In this document: positions 1 through 8,105 of the stretch, one piece after another
Numbering within the stretch: the stretch's first letter is position 1
Layout of the letters: the number at the start of each line of letters is the position of its first letter
From: UBA8517 sp964606975
GTDB taxonomy: Bacteria > Patescibacteriota > Microgenomatia > UBA8517
Direction of reading: 5' to 3'
Length of the DNA: 18,833 nt
Assembly (NCBI GenBank): GCA_964606975.1
Contig: CAZSGY010000009.1
Span: 1-18,833, forward strand
Program-made: the position numbers and the translations under genes
The notes under the pieces: generated by a model
What the model was told of the DNA's origin: nothing
Seen by the model: only the letters and a program-made list of their open reading frames with translations
The model's database searches: none

Positions 1-3000
1 GGATGTTGATATAGCAAGCATTGTTTTAACATCGCTTGCAGATAAGGCCAGGGGTGTGGCAGGGCTGCCGGTATTATTTCCGATAATCGAATTTGCTGCC
101 AGGTTTGCCATTTTGGATAAAGAAACTTTTCCACTACCGATTGTGGTTAATCCTGTATTGTCAATTGAAATATCCCCCGACATTGATACACCCGTGGCGA
201 TACCACTTCCATTTCCAACAAAGATGTTTGCGGATGTCAAGCCGGTACCCAATTTACCTGACAATGCAGAATTGAGATCTGTTTGGTCAGAAAGTGTTCC
301 TGTAATTGCTCCCCAGGCCACCCCTGAGGAATTTGTGACCCAGGAAAGAACAGAACCGTTCGTACCCAACACCTTTCCACTATTACCTGTTTGGTCAGGT
401 AAAACCTTGGTCGGAGATAATGTTGTTATCCAACCCGGGTCTGAGTAGCTTCCTGTTGTATATACTCCGTTGGTGACTGACGAGGCATTTCCTGTTAAAG
501 CTCCTGTAAAAGTGGTTGCGGAAACAGATGTGAGACCCGACATTTGACCCCCGGTAATAAACACATTACCCGCTGATTGTGTGGCAATTGTACCAAGACC
601 AGAGATGTCAGATGTTGAAAGAGATAGCATTGATTTAACAGTTGAGGTTGATAGAACTTCAGGAGACCCTGATCCTGCACTGTTCCTGCCCAAAAGTGAA
701 GCGGTTGCCATATCTGCCATTCTTCCTAAGGTAACAGTCTTGTCTGCAATAGTATTTAAGTTGGTACTTCCCGCCCAGGTAGAAAGAGCTGTATTTTCAA
801 CGCTTGAAAGGCCAACTTGTGATTTTGTCAAACCTGTTAATAAAGATCCGTTAAGAGCCGGGATGTATCCTGAAGCATCAAGTTTGACCAATTGAGAGAT
901 TCCGTTGAATGTATTTCCTTGGGTTGTGACTGATGAATTAAGACGTGCAGTATTGATAGTACCGGTAGTTGCAGAGTTAATAGCAGTAATGGCAGATTGA
1001 CCGGCAGCGTCAGTATTGGCCAAAGCATTGGCTGTTGTTGCAGTTGTGGCCGAAGTTGCGGTAGTGGCAGAGCTGGCGTTTCCGGTAAGTGCTCCTGTAA
1101 ACGTGGTTGCTGAAACGGATGTTAATCCGGATAAACTTCCACCGGTAATAAACACATTGCCGGCCGATTGGGTGGCTATTGTTCCAAGTCCGGAAACATC
1201 AGTATTAGTTATACCCAACAACGTTTTAACTTGAGACGCAGACAGCGCCACCGGCGTTGCGGGGCTGCCGGTATTATTTCCGATAATCGAATTTGCTGCC
1301 AAGTTGGCCATTTTGGATAACGTCACCACGCCGCTACCTAAAGTTGTGGTAATTGACGTTGCTCCGGTTCCTGATACATCCCCCGAAAGAGTAATTGTTT
1401 GATTTCCGGTTATAAAACCTGCATTGTTATTCCATTGTGATATGTTTGTCGAGGAAAAATTACTTACCGTAAGCCCTGAAACCGTGTTGCTTGCTGCACT
1501 GATTGTCTTATTTGTCAAAACATCATTCGTATTTCGGCCGATGAGTGTATCTGTTGATGTTGGAAGCGTGATCGTACCAGTATTACTGATCGTCGAAATA
1601 GCAGGCGCTGCAGAAAAGATCCAGGAGGCGGTAATCGATTCAATCTGATCTGAACGGGTAATTTTTGAGTTCGTGTAATCAATCGAGAGATTTCCCTCGC
1701 CTGTCGGAGAATTGGTTAAATCGAAATCGTTTCCTAGAAAATCAATGACAGTGGCGGATGAAACAACTGTTAGATCCTCCACCTGAAGAGTCGAAATTCC
1801 TCCTCCCACGCCCCCCGCATCAAGGGCGCACTCCCACGAAGAAGTGCTTGCTGTCCATTTTAGAATCTCTCCGTCACCACAGGCAGTTTTTAAAGAAACC
1901 CCGCTCGCTGTTGCCTCTAAGCCGCTCCCAAAAGTGGTCTGAATTGCCAGACTCAAGATCCCCGAGGTTCCTCCCCCTGTCAAACCGTTTCCTGCCGTAA
2001 CTCCAGTTATGGTTCCCGTCCCTCCTCCTCCACAACCACCCCATCTGAATTTTCCTTCGGCTGAATCATAGGTTAAACAATTCCCATTGGAAGCGGAATT
2101 TGAGGTGGAAAGTTTGGAGACGCCCACGTCTCCATCTTTCAAAGATATCGATACCGAACTTAAATCGAGTGAAATCTCCGCAATATTATCACTGGTGCTA
2201 ACAAGCAGTTCGGAACTGCCGCTTCTGATTTCTTTTAGAACACCGGTTGCCCCACCCGACTGCCCGGTAATCCCGCCGGGTAATAAGTTCTCCGCAATAT
2301 TTTGAATATAGTTAATAGCGGTTTGCATCGGAGTAGACATAACGTCACCGTCCGTCACAGTATCCGCAAAGATCCAAGTTCCTGTTTCTTTATCAAAAAT
2401 GGGTTTATTAAAACCAATCGGCTTATAATCGGAAATTCCCAACACTTTTGATCCGGAAGCAGTTCCCGAAATGGCCTTAGAGAGAGATATTGCATTTTTG
2501 GCTATGATACTTTCCGCTCCGTTATTTTGTTTTAGACCTGTTTTTATTACTACATTTGACACTTTGCCGTTTCCGTCCACTGTTCCTGCAATTAAAATAC
2601 CGCTGCTATAAGTTTGTCCGACAAAATCTCCGATAAGCCTGCCATTTCGAACTGTTCCTTGATATACTTTGATTGCGTATGATACATTGTTATCTACAAT
2701 CAAATTTGCGACCATCTTGTCAACAAATTGTGCCGTAGTTATTGTTCCATCTTTGAGATAAAAGGGGTTTATACTTTCTCCCTCAAAAGAATCAACCACC
2801 CCATCCCCCGAAAGAAAACCTATATTTAGGTTGTCAACAAATTCACTGCCAGCATTCTCAATTTTTCCGTCCGTAATGATATACGAAGAAAATGATCCGT
2901 TGGGTAAAACCACAGTCCCGACAACTAAATCGTCAAAATAGGCATTTTCAACTTTTTCTTTATCCAAATATCCAAGCTGATCTTCAACACCCTCAACCAG

Positions 3001-3153
3001 GGCATTAATTTGAGAAGTAGATACACCCTTTTGTTTAAAAAAATTTAAAGCAGACCCTCCCCCAACCACAACCACCGAAGAAGCCGCTAAGGCTAATATT
3101 ATTAGGAGTGGGGTGATACCCCGTTGGTAAGTATTTTTAGATTTGGTCGGCAT
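1..3153 (-). CDS. Giant phage-tail-fibre-like repetitive surface protein (3' end beyond window)
   Basis: The frame is open from an ATG at 3153 to the window edge, 1051 codons with no stop, so the C-terminus is missing. The N-terminus has a short basic stretch (KSKNTYQRG) and then a hydrophobic segment at about residues 13-35, resembling a pilin-like or uncleaved signal anchor. The rest is rich in Ser, Thr, Gly, Asn and Ala. From about residue 590 it repeats modules of the kind seen in phage tail fibres: GLGTIATQSAGNVFITGG (twice, about 200 residues apart), LAANSIIGNNTGSPATP (twice), SVSATTFTGALTGNASS (twice), LSGDVSGTG, WGAITGTLSDQTDLNSAL. I infer an exported, probably trimeric fibrous adhesin or receptor-binding protein. 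The start overlaps the stop of the upstream regulator gene by 17 bp, suggesting translational coupling. The exact function is unknown. A prophage tail fibre is possible, but no other phage gene is visible. Confidence 0.8.
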   Translation of the reverse strand, partial: MPTKSKNTYQRGITPLLIILALAASSVVVVGGGSALNFFKQKGVSTSQINALVEGVEDQLGYLDKEKVENAYFDDLVVGTVVLPNGSFSSYIITDGKIENAGSEFVDNLNIGFLSGDGVVDSFEGESINPFYLKDGTITTAQFVDKMVANLIVDNNVSYAIKVYQGTVRNGRLIGDFVGQTYSSGILIAGTVDGNGKVSNVVIKTGLKQNNGAESIIAKNAISLSKAISGTASGSKVLGISDYKPIGFNKPIFDKETGTWIFADTVTDGDVMSTPMQTAINYIQNIAENLLPGGITGQSGGATGVLKEIRSGSSELLVSTSDNIAEISLDLSSVSISLKDGDVGVSKLSTSNSASNGNCLTYDSAEGKFRWGGCGGGGTGTITGVTAGNGLTGGGTSGILSLAIQTTFGSGLEATASGVSLKTACGDGEILKWTASTSSWECALDAGGVGGGISTLQVEDLTVVSSATVIDFLGNDFDLTNSPTGEGNLSIDYTNSKITRSDQIESITASWIFSAAPAISTISNTGTITLPTSTDTLIGRNTNDVLTNKTISAASNTVSGLTVSNFSSTNISQWNNNAGFITGNQTITLSGDVSGTGATSITTTLGSGVVTLSKMANLAANSIIGNNTGSPATPVALSASQVKTLLGITNTDVSGLGTIATQSAGNVFITGGSLSGLTSVSATTFTGALTGNASSATTATSATTATTANALANTDAAGQSAITAINSATTGTINTARLNSSVTTQGNTFNGISQLVKLDASGYIPALNGSLLTGLTKSQVGLSSVENTALSTWAGSTNLNTIADKTVTLGRMADMATASLLGRNSAGSGSPEVLSTSTVKSMLSLSTSDISGLGTIATQSAGNVFITGGQMSGLTSVSATTFTGALTGNASSVTNGVYTTGSYSDPGWITTLSPTKVLPDQTGNSGKVLGTNGSVLSWVTNSSGVAWGAITGTLSDQTDLNSALSGKLGTGLTSANIFVGNGSGIATGVSMSGDISIDNTGLTTIGSGKVSLSKMANLAANSIIGNNTGSPATPLALSASDVKTMLAISTS
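62..1320. repeat. Internal DNA repeats of the fibre gene
   Basis: Positions 61-120 and 1261-1320 match at 57 of 60 bases, including a 40-base perfect run from 62 and from 1262, exactly 1200 bp (400 codons) apart. A second diverged pair lies around 551-600 and 1142-1191, 591 bp (197 codons) apart. All offsets are multiples of three, so recombination between copies would keep the reading frame while changing fibre length. Confidence 0.85.
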
Positions 3154-4966
3154 CTTTTTTCAAAAAAATTACAAAAACCATACTCCCGATGGTAAACAAA
3201 ATAAAAAACAGGAATATCCCCAAGCCCATCATGGCGTAAGTTCTCATTGCGGCAGATTGGGGTTCGTTTGTTAAAACGGTCCATCCATATTCTCCAACTC
3301 CTCTGGAAGCTGCAAATTCTAAAACCCCGTCATCGTTATAACCTATTGCCAACTTTGTATTCCCGGGTGTGGTATCTAAATCTTCGGCATAGATAATCTG
3401 TTTATTGCCCTTAATGCCGGTATTTAGAATGTAATTCCCTTGTGAATCTACTACTGACAGAGACTCTTTTTTATCCAATCCAACTTCTCCGAGATGCTTC
3501 TGAAGCTCCAGAATATTTATATCAGCTAAGATAATTCCCAAAAACTTGTCGTCATCGTTCAGTATCGGGAGCGAAATTAATATCGAAGGTCCTATTCCCG
3601 GAGTTTTCGGTACCACGATCCCCGTAACAAATGACGTTCGCTTGTCGGCCGGAACTGTGAAATAATCGCGGTCCGAAATGTTAACATTCTGACTTTGGGA
3701 ATAATACGGATAAGTGTCAACTATTTCTCCATCAGAATTTGTTACAACTACACGCCTAAATGCACCGTCTGACAAAAGAAAGGTCTCCTTTAGCTCTTTG
3801 TCCAAATTTTCTTTGTTTATTTCACTTTGAAGAAGATTTTTATAATTACCAATGGCCAGAGATGTTTCAAGAATTGACACACCATTATCAACAAAGTTTC
3901 CGGTGATTGCACTTGCCGTTTCCACTTCCCTGCCCATTCTTGTCAAAATGGAATTTTGAAACGAATTGTGAGCCATCCTTAAAATCATAGAACCGGCGAT
4001 AAAAGCTCCCAAAAGCCAAAAGAAACCGATAATTGTTTCCTTTCTGTTTTTGGTCTCAAAAAAATGAAAATCTTCCCTAATCGGGAATATGAAAGAAAAA
4101 GTTCCCAAAACTACCCCAAATACAGAACTGCCCCAATAACCGTTAGCAAAGGCGACAATCGCATAGAAGCACGAAAGGAGTCCGACTGTGAGATTTGTAA
4201 CCCAAATAAAGATACGGTTTCCTCTGTAGGCTTTGTAACTTGAAAATAAAAGAAAGTAGAAAAAAAGTATCCAAAACAAAGAATACACATTTTTGGAAAT
4301 TGATACATATTTACTCAATGCAAAAACCCCAAAAGAGTCCGGCCAAACGGCGGTAGCCAAACCTATGAGTATGCAAAGAATATTAATAAAAACCAGATAA
4401 TGAAGATAGCCATCCTCTTTTTTGAACGCAGCGAATATAAATACCAGTGATAGTGCCAGGTATCCGGTTGCCACAACTGAAGCTTGCGAGGCAAATATTC
4501 CCGCCAAAACTAAATAAAGCAATCCCATGCTGGCGTTAAAAAACATACGCCTTTCTCCTTTTCTCATATCAAACATATCAAACCCCAACAAAAGAATTCC
4601 TCCGATGATTAACAAAATACAAATTATGTTAATAATGGGTGCTATTCCTGCCATTGCATTAAGGGTGGTGGCATACATTGGCTTAATAAACTGCGAAAAG
4701 CCTATTCCGATTGACATAAAACCCACAAACCAATCAAAAATGCTGGGAAAATTTGAATTTGCAGGCAGGCTTTTTGCAATGCCCACCCGTTTTCTCCCCT
4801 TTTCCTGGAGCAACCTTTCCACCTCGCTTGCAGGGATTCTAAACCTACCCTCGCTACCCAATCTTACGGATTTAATGGAGCCTTCTTCTAAGTATTTGTA
4901 TACAGTATTGGTAGAAAAACCTAACAAACCGGCCACCTCTTTGACGGTATATATAGATTTGGGCAT
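3137..4966 (-). CDS. Membrane-anchored HTH regulator with CACHE-like extracytoplasmic sensor
   Basis: 609 residues. Residues 5-53 form an excisionase/MerR-type helix-turn-helix (YTVKEVAGLLGFSTNTVYKY, then a GRFRIP wing and SEVERLL). A basic linker near 57-65 leads into roughly eight or nine hydrophobic segments between about 78 and 333. Residues 334-575 look extracytoplasmic and resemble a double CACHE domain: a long helix, then VVVTNSDGEIVDTYP, a DRDYF motif at 432-436 of the kind CACHE domains use in the ligand pocket, and a second module ending in GWTVLTNEP. A last membrane helix spans about 577-602. There is no HAMP, kinase, cyclase or methyl-accepting domain, so the only visible output is the N-terminal DNA-binding domain. 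I infer a one-component transmembrane transcription regulator. It precedes and overlaps the fibre gene, its likely target. The ATG at 4966 has only a weak AAAAG upstream. Confidence 0.8.
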   Translation of the reverse strand: MPKSIYTVKEVAGLLGFSTNTVYKYLEEGSIKSVRLGSEGRFRIPASEVERLLQEKGRKRVGIAKSLPANSNFPSIFDWFVGFMSIGIGFSQFIKPMYATTLNAMAGIAPIINIICILLIIGGILLLGFDMFDMRKGERRMFFNASMGLLYLVLAGIFASQASVVATGYLALSLVFIFAAFKKEDGYLHYLVFINILCILIGLATAVWPDSFGVFALSKYVSISKNVYSLFWILFFYFLLFSSYKAYRGNRIFIWVTNLTVGLLSCFYAIVAFANGYWGSSVFGVVLGTFSFIFPIREDFHFFETKNRKETIIGFFWLLGAFIAGSMILRMAHNSFQNSILTRMGREVETASAITGNFVDNGVSILETSLAIGNYKNLLQSEINKENLDKELKETFLLSDGAFRRVVVTNSDGEIVDTYPYYSQSQNVNISDRDYFTVPADKRTSFVTGIVVPKTPGIGPSILISLPILNDDDKFLGIILADINILELQKHLGEVGLDKKESLSVVDSQGNYILNTGIKGNKQIIYAEDLDTTPGNTKLAIGYNDDGVLEFAASRGVGEYGWTVLTNEPQSAAMRTYAMMGLGIFLFFILFTIGSMVFVIFLKKDADQI

Positions 4967-4987
4967 GTCTTTTAAAGGTCGTGCTTA

Positions 4988-5027
4988 TTCTTACAACTTC
5001 TTACAAGTTCGTGTAAATATTCACAAC
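4988..5027. repeat. Four 10-bp phased repeats upstream of the HTH-CACHE gene
   Basis: On the plus strand four consecutive decamers read TTCTTACAAC, TTCTTACAAG, TTCGTGTAAA and TATTCACAAC. The first two differ at one base; the others are degenerate. They lie 22-61 bp before the regulator's start codon. A 10-bp period puts each unit on the same face of the helix, as expected for cooperative binding by a small winged HTH protein. An autoregulatory operator is inference. Confidence 0.55.
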
Positions 5028-5100
5028 TCCTAATACTATTATTAATAGGCATACGCCCTCTGTCAAGGCCATTTTAGTCAAAATCTGAGGCTGAAAATGA

Positions 5101-5106
5101 TATAAT
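5101..5106 (+). promoter_or_regulatory. Promoter -10 box of tRNA-Ala
   Basis: A consensus TATAAT lies 30 bp before the tRNA 5' end. No convincing -35 box sits at standard spacing; a weak TAGTCA occurs at 5075-5080. A start near 5113 would leave a short 5' leader for RNase P to remove. Confidence 0.55.
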
Positions 5107-5136
5107 GTTTGTGGTTCCTGAAAAATAGCTAAAAAT

Positions 5137-5207
5137 GGGCCGTTAGTATAGTGGTAGTACATACCCTTCGCATGGGTAAGACACCGTTTCGATTACGGTA
5201 CGGTCCA
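5137..5207 (+). tRNA. tRNA-Ala (anticodon CGC)
   Basis: A full cloverleaf can be drawn. The acceptor stem is 5137-5143 with 5200-5206 and has the G3.U70 wobble that marks alanine tRNAs. The D-stem is 5146-5149 with 5157-5160. The anticodon stem TACCC/GGGTA encloses the loop TTCGCAT, with anticodon CGC at 5169-5171. The variable loop has 4 nt. The T-stem ACCGT/ACGGT encloses TTCGATT. The discriminator is A at 5207. CCA is not encoded (CTC follows), so a CCA-adding enzyme is needed. It would read GCG codons. Confidence 0.93.
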
Positions 5208-5286
5208 CTCGCAAAGCTCGCGAACCTCCCTCATCGATAGTGCTCGGGAATAAAACTGTGCACGGCGATTACGGTACGGTCCACTC
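5190..5286 (+). repeat. Direct repeat of the tRNA-Ala 3' end
   Basis: A 21-bp segment running from the T-loop through the acceptor strand, discriminator and next three bases (5190-5210) recurs exactly at 5266-5286, 76 bp downstream. The 55 bp between copies hold no recognisable gene. This resembles an att-type duplication or the remnant of a degraded second tRNA. Confidence 0.8.
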
Positions 5287-5389
5287 TTCGCCCTTTGGGC
5301 TACAAAGTGGCACAGCCAGAAGTTCTGGAAGGGTGACTCTAACGTAGCTTTAGCAAAGTGGGCCTAATTTGTAATTTGTACATTATTGA
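5208..5389. other. Non-coding stretch downstream of tRNA-Ala
   Basis: No gene is seen here. Besides the repeated tRNA end, the stretch has potential plus-strand hairpins: GGTCCACT (5278-5285) with AGTGGGCC near 5358-5365, pairing through one G.U, or alternatively CCACT with AGTGG enclosing GCCC/GGGC at about 5281-5310. No T-tract follows either, so they are not classical terminators. Confidence 0.5.
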
Positions 5390-6481
5390 CTATTTGAGGT
5401 AGCCCATTGGATTAACTCTGACTCCGTTTAGGTATATCTCAAAATGTAAATGCGGACCGGTTGACCTACCCGTACTCCCCATTTTTCCTACAGCCGTTCC
5501 CCTACCTATCGTTTGCCCGGAGATAACCATTATCTGCGAAAGATGTGCATAGCGTGTTTTATAACCGTTTCCATGGTCAACAAGGACCATGTAACCATAA
5601 CCTGACGCATCCCAACCCGCATAGATAACACGTCCGCTGTCGGCGGCAACCGTGGTAGGCAAAGACCTATTGGCAATATCAAGTCCTGGGTGGTACCAGG
5701 AGAATCTCTGGGTAATAGTACCTTGTGTGGGCCATACAAATTGGCCTGATGCAGTAACTGTCCCGGCATTGGGCGTCATTTGCCTTTGTCTCGGGGTAGC
5801 TGAAACTGCCGGCATTACACCTTCAGGAACAATTATAGTTTGCCCAATTGCCAGTTCAAACGTCTCATCATTGGTAAAAGTGTTAAAGGGAAAATCGACT
5901 ATTGCCTGAACATCGGCGTCGTACTTTTTAGCTATTGAGTAGACCGTGTCGCCTTTAGCAACGGTGTGGGCAATTCCGGTTACAGGTAAAATCTTAAGAG
6001 TTTTGCCTACTTTGATAGTGTCTTTGGTTATATCGTTTGCCCATCTGACAGTATCCGGGGAAATTCCGAACTTGTTGGCAATCGAGGTAACTGTGTCACC
6101 GCTTTGGACTTCGTAATCAATGATACTATCCCTTACTTTACTAGATATCTGTGTATCAATTCCGGGGTCGTCTGTGGAAGCAGACAGAACTGAAGGTGCG
6201 GCAGAAATTTCCCAAGGGTTAACCGATTTATTCGGTAACTCCTGGGCAATCAAAGGGGCCAACATAACTCCCAGCGTGGTAATTGCAGCCATGCCGGAAT
6301 GACTTAGGGTCCTCGATAATTTTCCCCTCTTTCTGTAAAGAGCCGTAACAACGATTCCTTTTCTTTCCTCAAATTTTAAAAAGCTAATGTGCAGACTTTT
6401 TAAAACATAGTTTGTGAGTTCGAATAAGAAGATTCTAATTTCTGACCAAATTTCCAAAATAAATTCCAGGTTTTTTTCCAT
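5390..6481 (-). CDS. LysM-LysM-M23 murein endopeptidase
   Basis: Starting from the ATG at 6481 gives 363 residues; a TTG three codons upstream is possible but less likely. A cytoplasmic amphipathic and basic N-terminus is followed by a membrane or signal segment at about 61-80. LysM 1 covers about 122-167 (YEVQSGDTVTSIANKFGIS) and LysM 2 about 171-220 (HTVAKGDTVYSIAKKY); both bind peptidoglycan. A linker leads to an M23 (LytM) metallopeptidase domain at about 248-363. Zinc ligands and catalytic residues are present: H264 and D268 (HPGLD), H313 (YAHLS), and H344 and H346 (HLHFE). It should therefore be an active glycyl- or peptide-bond hydrolase outside the membrane, working in wall remodelling or cell separation. 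It looks monocistronic. No Shine-Dalgarno is visible before the ATG. Confidence 0.92.
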   Translation of the reverse strand: MEKNLEFILEIWSEIRIFLFELTNYVLKSLHISFLKFEERKGIVVTALYRKRGKLSRTLSHSGMAAITTLGVMLAPLIAQELPNKSVNPWEISAAPSVLSASTDDPGIDTQISSKVRDSIIDYEVQSGDTVTSIANKFGISPDTVRWANDITKDTIKVGKTLKILPVTGIAHTVAKGDTVYSIAKKYDADVQAIVDFPFNTFTNDETFELAIGQTIIVPEGVMPAVSATPRQRQMTPNAGTVTASGQFVWPTQGTITQRFSWYHPGLDIANRSLPTTVAADSGRVIYAGWDASGYGYMVLVDHGNGYKTRYAHLSQIMVISGQTIGRGTAVGKMGSTGRSTGPHLHFEIYLNGVRVNPMGYLK

Positions 6482-6625
6482 GAATAACAATACAAAATTT
6501 TCTACTTTGAGTAACTGATATTACCGTATGAAAAGATACGAAGCAAATTTATTTGAAGTTCAAAAAATGTACCCGGAATGGTAAATCGGTGGACAAAGAC
6601 ACAAATGGAGCACAAAAAATTAACT

Positions 6626-7993
6626 TTAGGCTGTTTTAAGACTATCCAAAAACTCGTCGTTGGTCTCGTATTTTATTAATTTGTCGGTCAGAGTCATGGT
6701 TTTTTCGTCATCGTTCATCAGATCAACCATACGACGAAGCGTGTTGACCTTTCTTAACTTCTCCATTCCGAAAAGCAGTTCATCCTGTCTGGTTCCGGAT
6801 CTGGTTATGTCAATTGCCGGGAAAATGCGTCTGTCGGCAAGTTTTCTGTCCAAGTGAAGCTCCATATTTCCTGTACCTTTAAATTCTTCATAAATAAGGT
6901 CGTCCATCCTGGACCCTGTATCAACAAGACATGTTCCGATGATGGTTAGCGATCCGCCATTTTCAATATTTCTGGCAGCACCAAAGAATTTCTTGGCCGG
7001 GAAAAGTGCCATCGGATCAAAACCGCCGGAGAGCGTACGGCCGGAGGTCGGAAGAGCCAAATTGTATGCTCTGGCCATTCTAGTAATCGAATCAAGCACT
7101 ATTACAACATGGTGCCCCATTTCAACAAGACGCCTCGCACGTTCCAGTGCCAGTTCCCCGACTCTGGTTTGGTCAGAAGGCGCTTCATCGAAATTACTGG
7201 CTGCAACTTCTCCAAAACCATTTGTAACTTCCTTCATTGTTCTTACTATATCGGTAACCTCTTCGGGTCTTTCACCGATAAGAACCGCCATTATGTGGAC
7301 ATTTCGTTTGGCGGCGGGATTCTTATTTTCACTTTCCGCTGATCGTTCCGGGTAGTTAATGGCAATACCCTTGATTATGTCTTTTACAAGCCAAGTTTTT
7401 CCTGCTTTAGGCGGAGAAACAATTAATGCACGCTGCCCAAAACCGATTGGAGCAACCAAATCTATCATTCTGGTAGTTAATGTATCTTTGTCTGTCGAAA
7501 GTATAATTTGTGCATCAGGATAGACGGCTGTCATGTCATCAAAATATGGTCTTTGACCAACAGACTCAACAGGTTCGCCGTTGACTTTCTCAACTTTGAG
7601 AAGACCCCAGTATCTTTCATTTTCCTTTGGACGCCTCGCCTGTCCTGCAATAACATCCCCCACTCTTAAATTAAAACGTCTGATTTGTGAAGCGGAAATA
7701 TAAATATCATGATCACTGGGAGCAAACCTTTCGGGTCTGAGTAAACCACTGCCTTCATTGGCAATATCTAAAACTCCGGAAACCATTTCCGTAGGTAAAC
7801 CTGCGTCGGGAATAATTCTGTCGTCTACCACCAGGGGGTTACTTTTCACTTCAGTCATAGCAACGCCGCTATCGGCATCGGAAACATTTTCCGACACGGC
7901 AGAGATCTCCTCTTCTACTGGAGACCCCACCAAAGACTGAATGTCTTTTTTGTTTTCTTCGTCTTGGATATTGCTGACTGACTTTTTTGGCAT
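6626..7993 (-). CDS. rho: Transcription termination factor Rho
   Basis: 455 residues. The first ~70 are acidic and low-complexity, as in many Rho N-terminal extensions. An RNA-binding cold-shock-like domain follows at about 73-140 (GVLDIANEGSGLLRPE, DIYISASQIRRFNLRVGD). The ATPase core has Walker A PPKAGKT (K199, T200), Walker B VIVLDSITR (D301), the LSGGFDP region and the downstream GSRMDDLIYEEFKGTGN, LDRKLADRRIFPAIDI and RSGTR motifs typical of Rho. It is a hexameric RNA helicase that ends untranslated transcripts. Transcription probably starts at the promoter at 8078-8105, giving an AT-rich leader of about 78 nt. No Shine-Dalgarno is visible at the ATG (7993). Confidence 0.97.
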   Translation of the reverse strand: MPKKSVSNIQDEENKKDIQSLVGSPVEEEISAVSENVSDADSGVAMTEVKSNPLVVDDRIIPDAGLPTEMVSGVLDIANEGSGLLRPERFAPSDHDIYISASQIRRFNLRVGDVIAGQARRPKENERYWGLLKVEKVNGEPVESVGQRPYFDDMTAVYPDAQIILSTDKDTLTTRMIDLVAPIGFGQRALIVSPPKAGKTWLVKDIIKGIAINYPERSAESENKNPAAKRNVHIMAVLIGERPEEVTDIVRTMKEVTNGFGEVAASNFDEAPSDQTRVGELALERARRLVEMGHHVVIVLDSITRMARAYNLALPTSGRTLSGGFDPMALFPAKKFFGAARNIENGGSLTIIGTCLVDTGSRMDDLIYEEFKGTGNMELHLDRKLADRRIFPAIDITRSGTRQDELLFGMEKLRKVNTLRRMVDLMNDDEKTMTLTDKLIKYETNDEFLDSLKTA

Positions 7994-8000
7994 AACTAAA

Positions 8001-8036
8001 ATTTAGAAATTAGAATTTAGAAATTAGAATTTAGAA
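8001..8036. repeat. AT-rich tandem repeat in the rho leader
   Basis: The unit ATTTAGAAATTAGA occurs at 8001-8014 and 8015-8028, followed by a partial third copy (8029-8036). It lies directly before the rho start codon and would be in the 5' untranslated region, leaving it largely unstructured and U-rich. Confidence 0.8.
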
Positions 8037-8077
8037 TTTGAAACACGAACTCGGGCAAAACTCGAAGTACAAGTACT

Positions 8078-8105
8078 AGTATAGACCTATTTCAGCCTCT
8101 GTCAA
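8078..8105 (-). promoter_or_regulatory. rho promoter
   Basis: On the minus strand, TTGACA (8105-8100), a 16-bp spacer and TATACT (8083-8078) form a near-consensus sigma-70 promoter. The -35 box lies inside the last codons of the upstream membrane-protein gene. A palindrome, AGTACAAGTACT (8066-8077), sits immediately after the -10 box over the expected start site. Confidence 0.75.

Noticed and set aside
56..2305. Several plus-strand open frames of 60-130 codons across the fibre region
   Set aside because: They are the antisense of a continuous 1051-codon minus-strand frame whose repeats make sense as protein; low-complexity composition keeps the opposite strand open.
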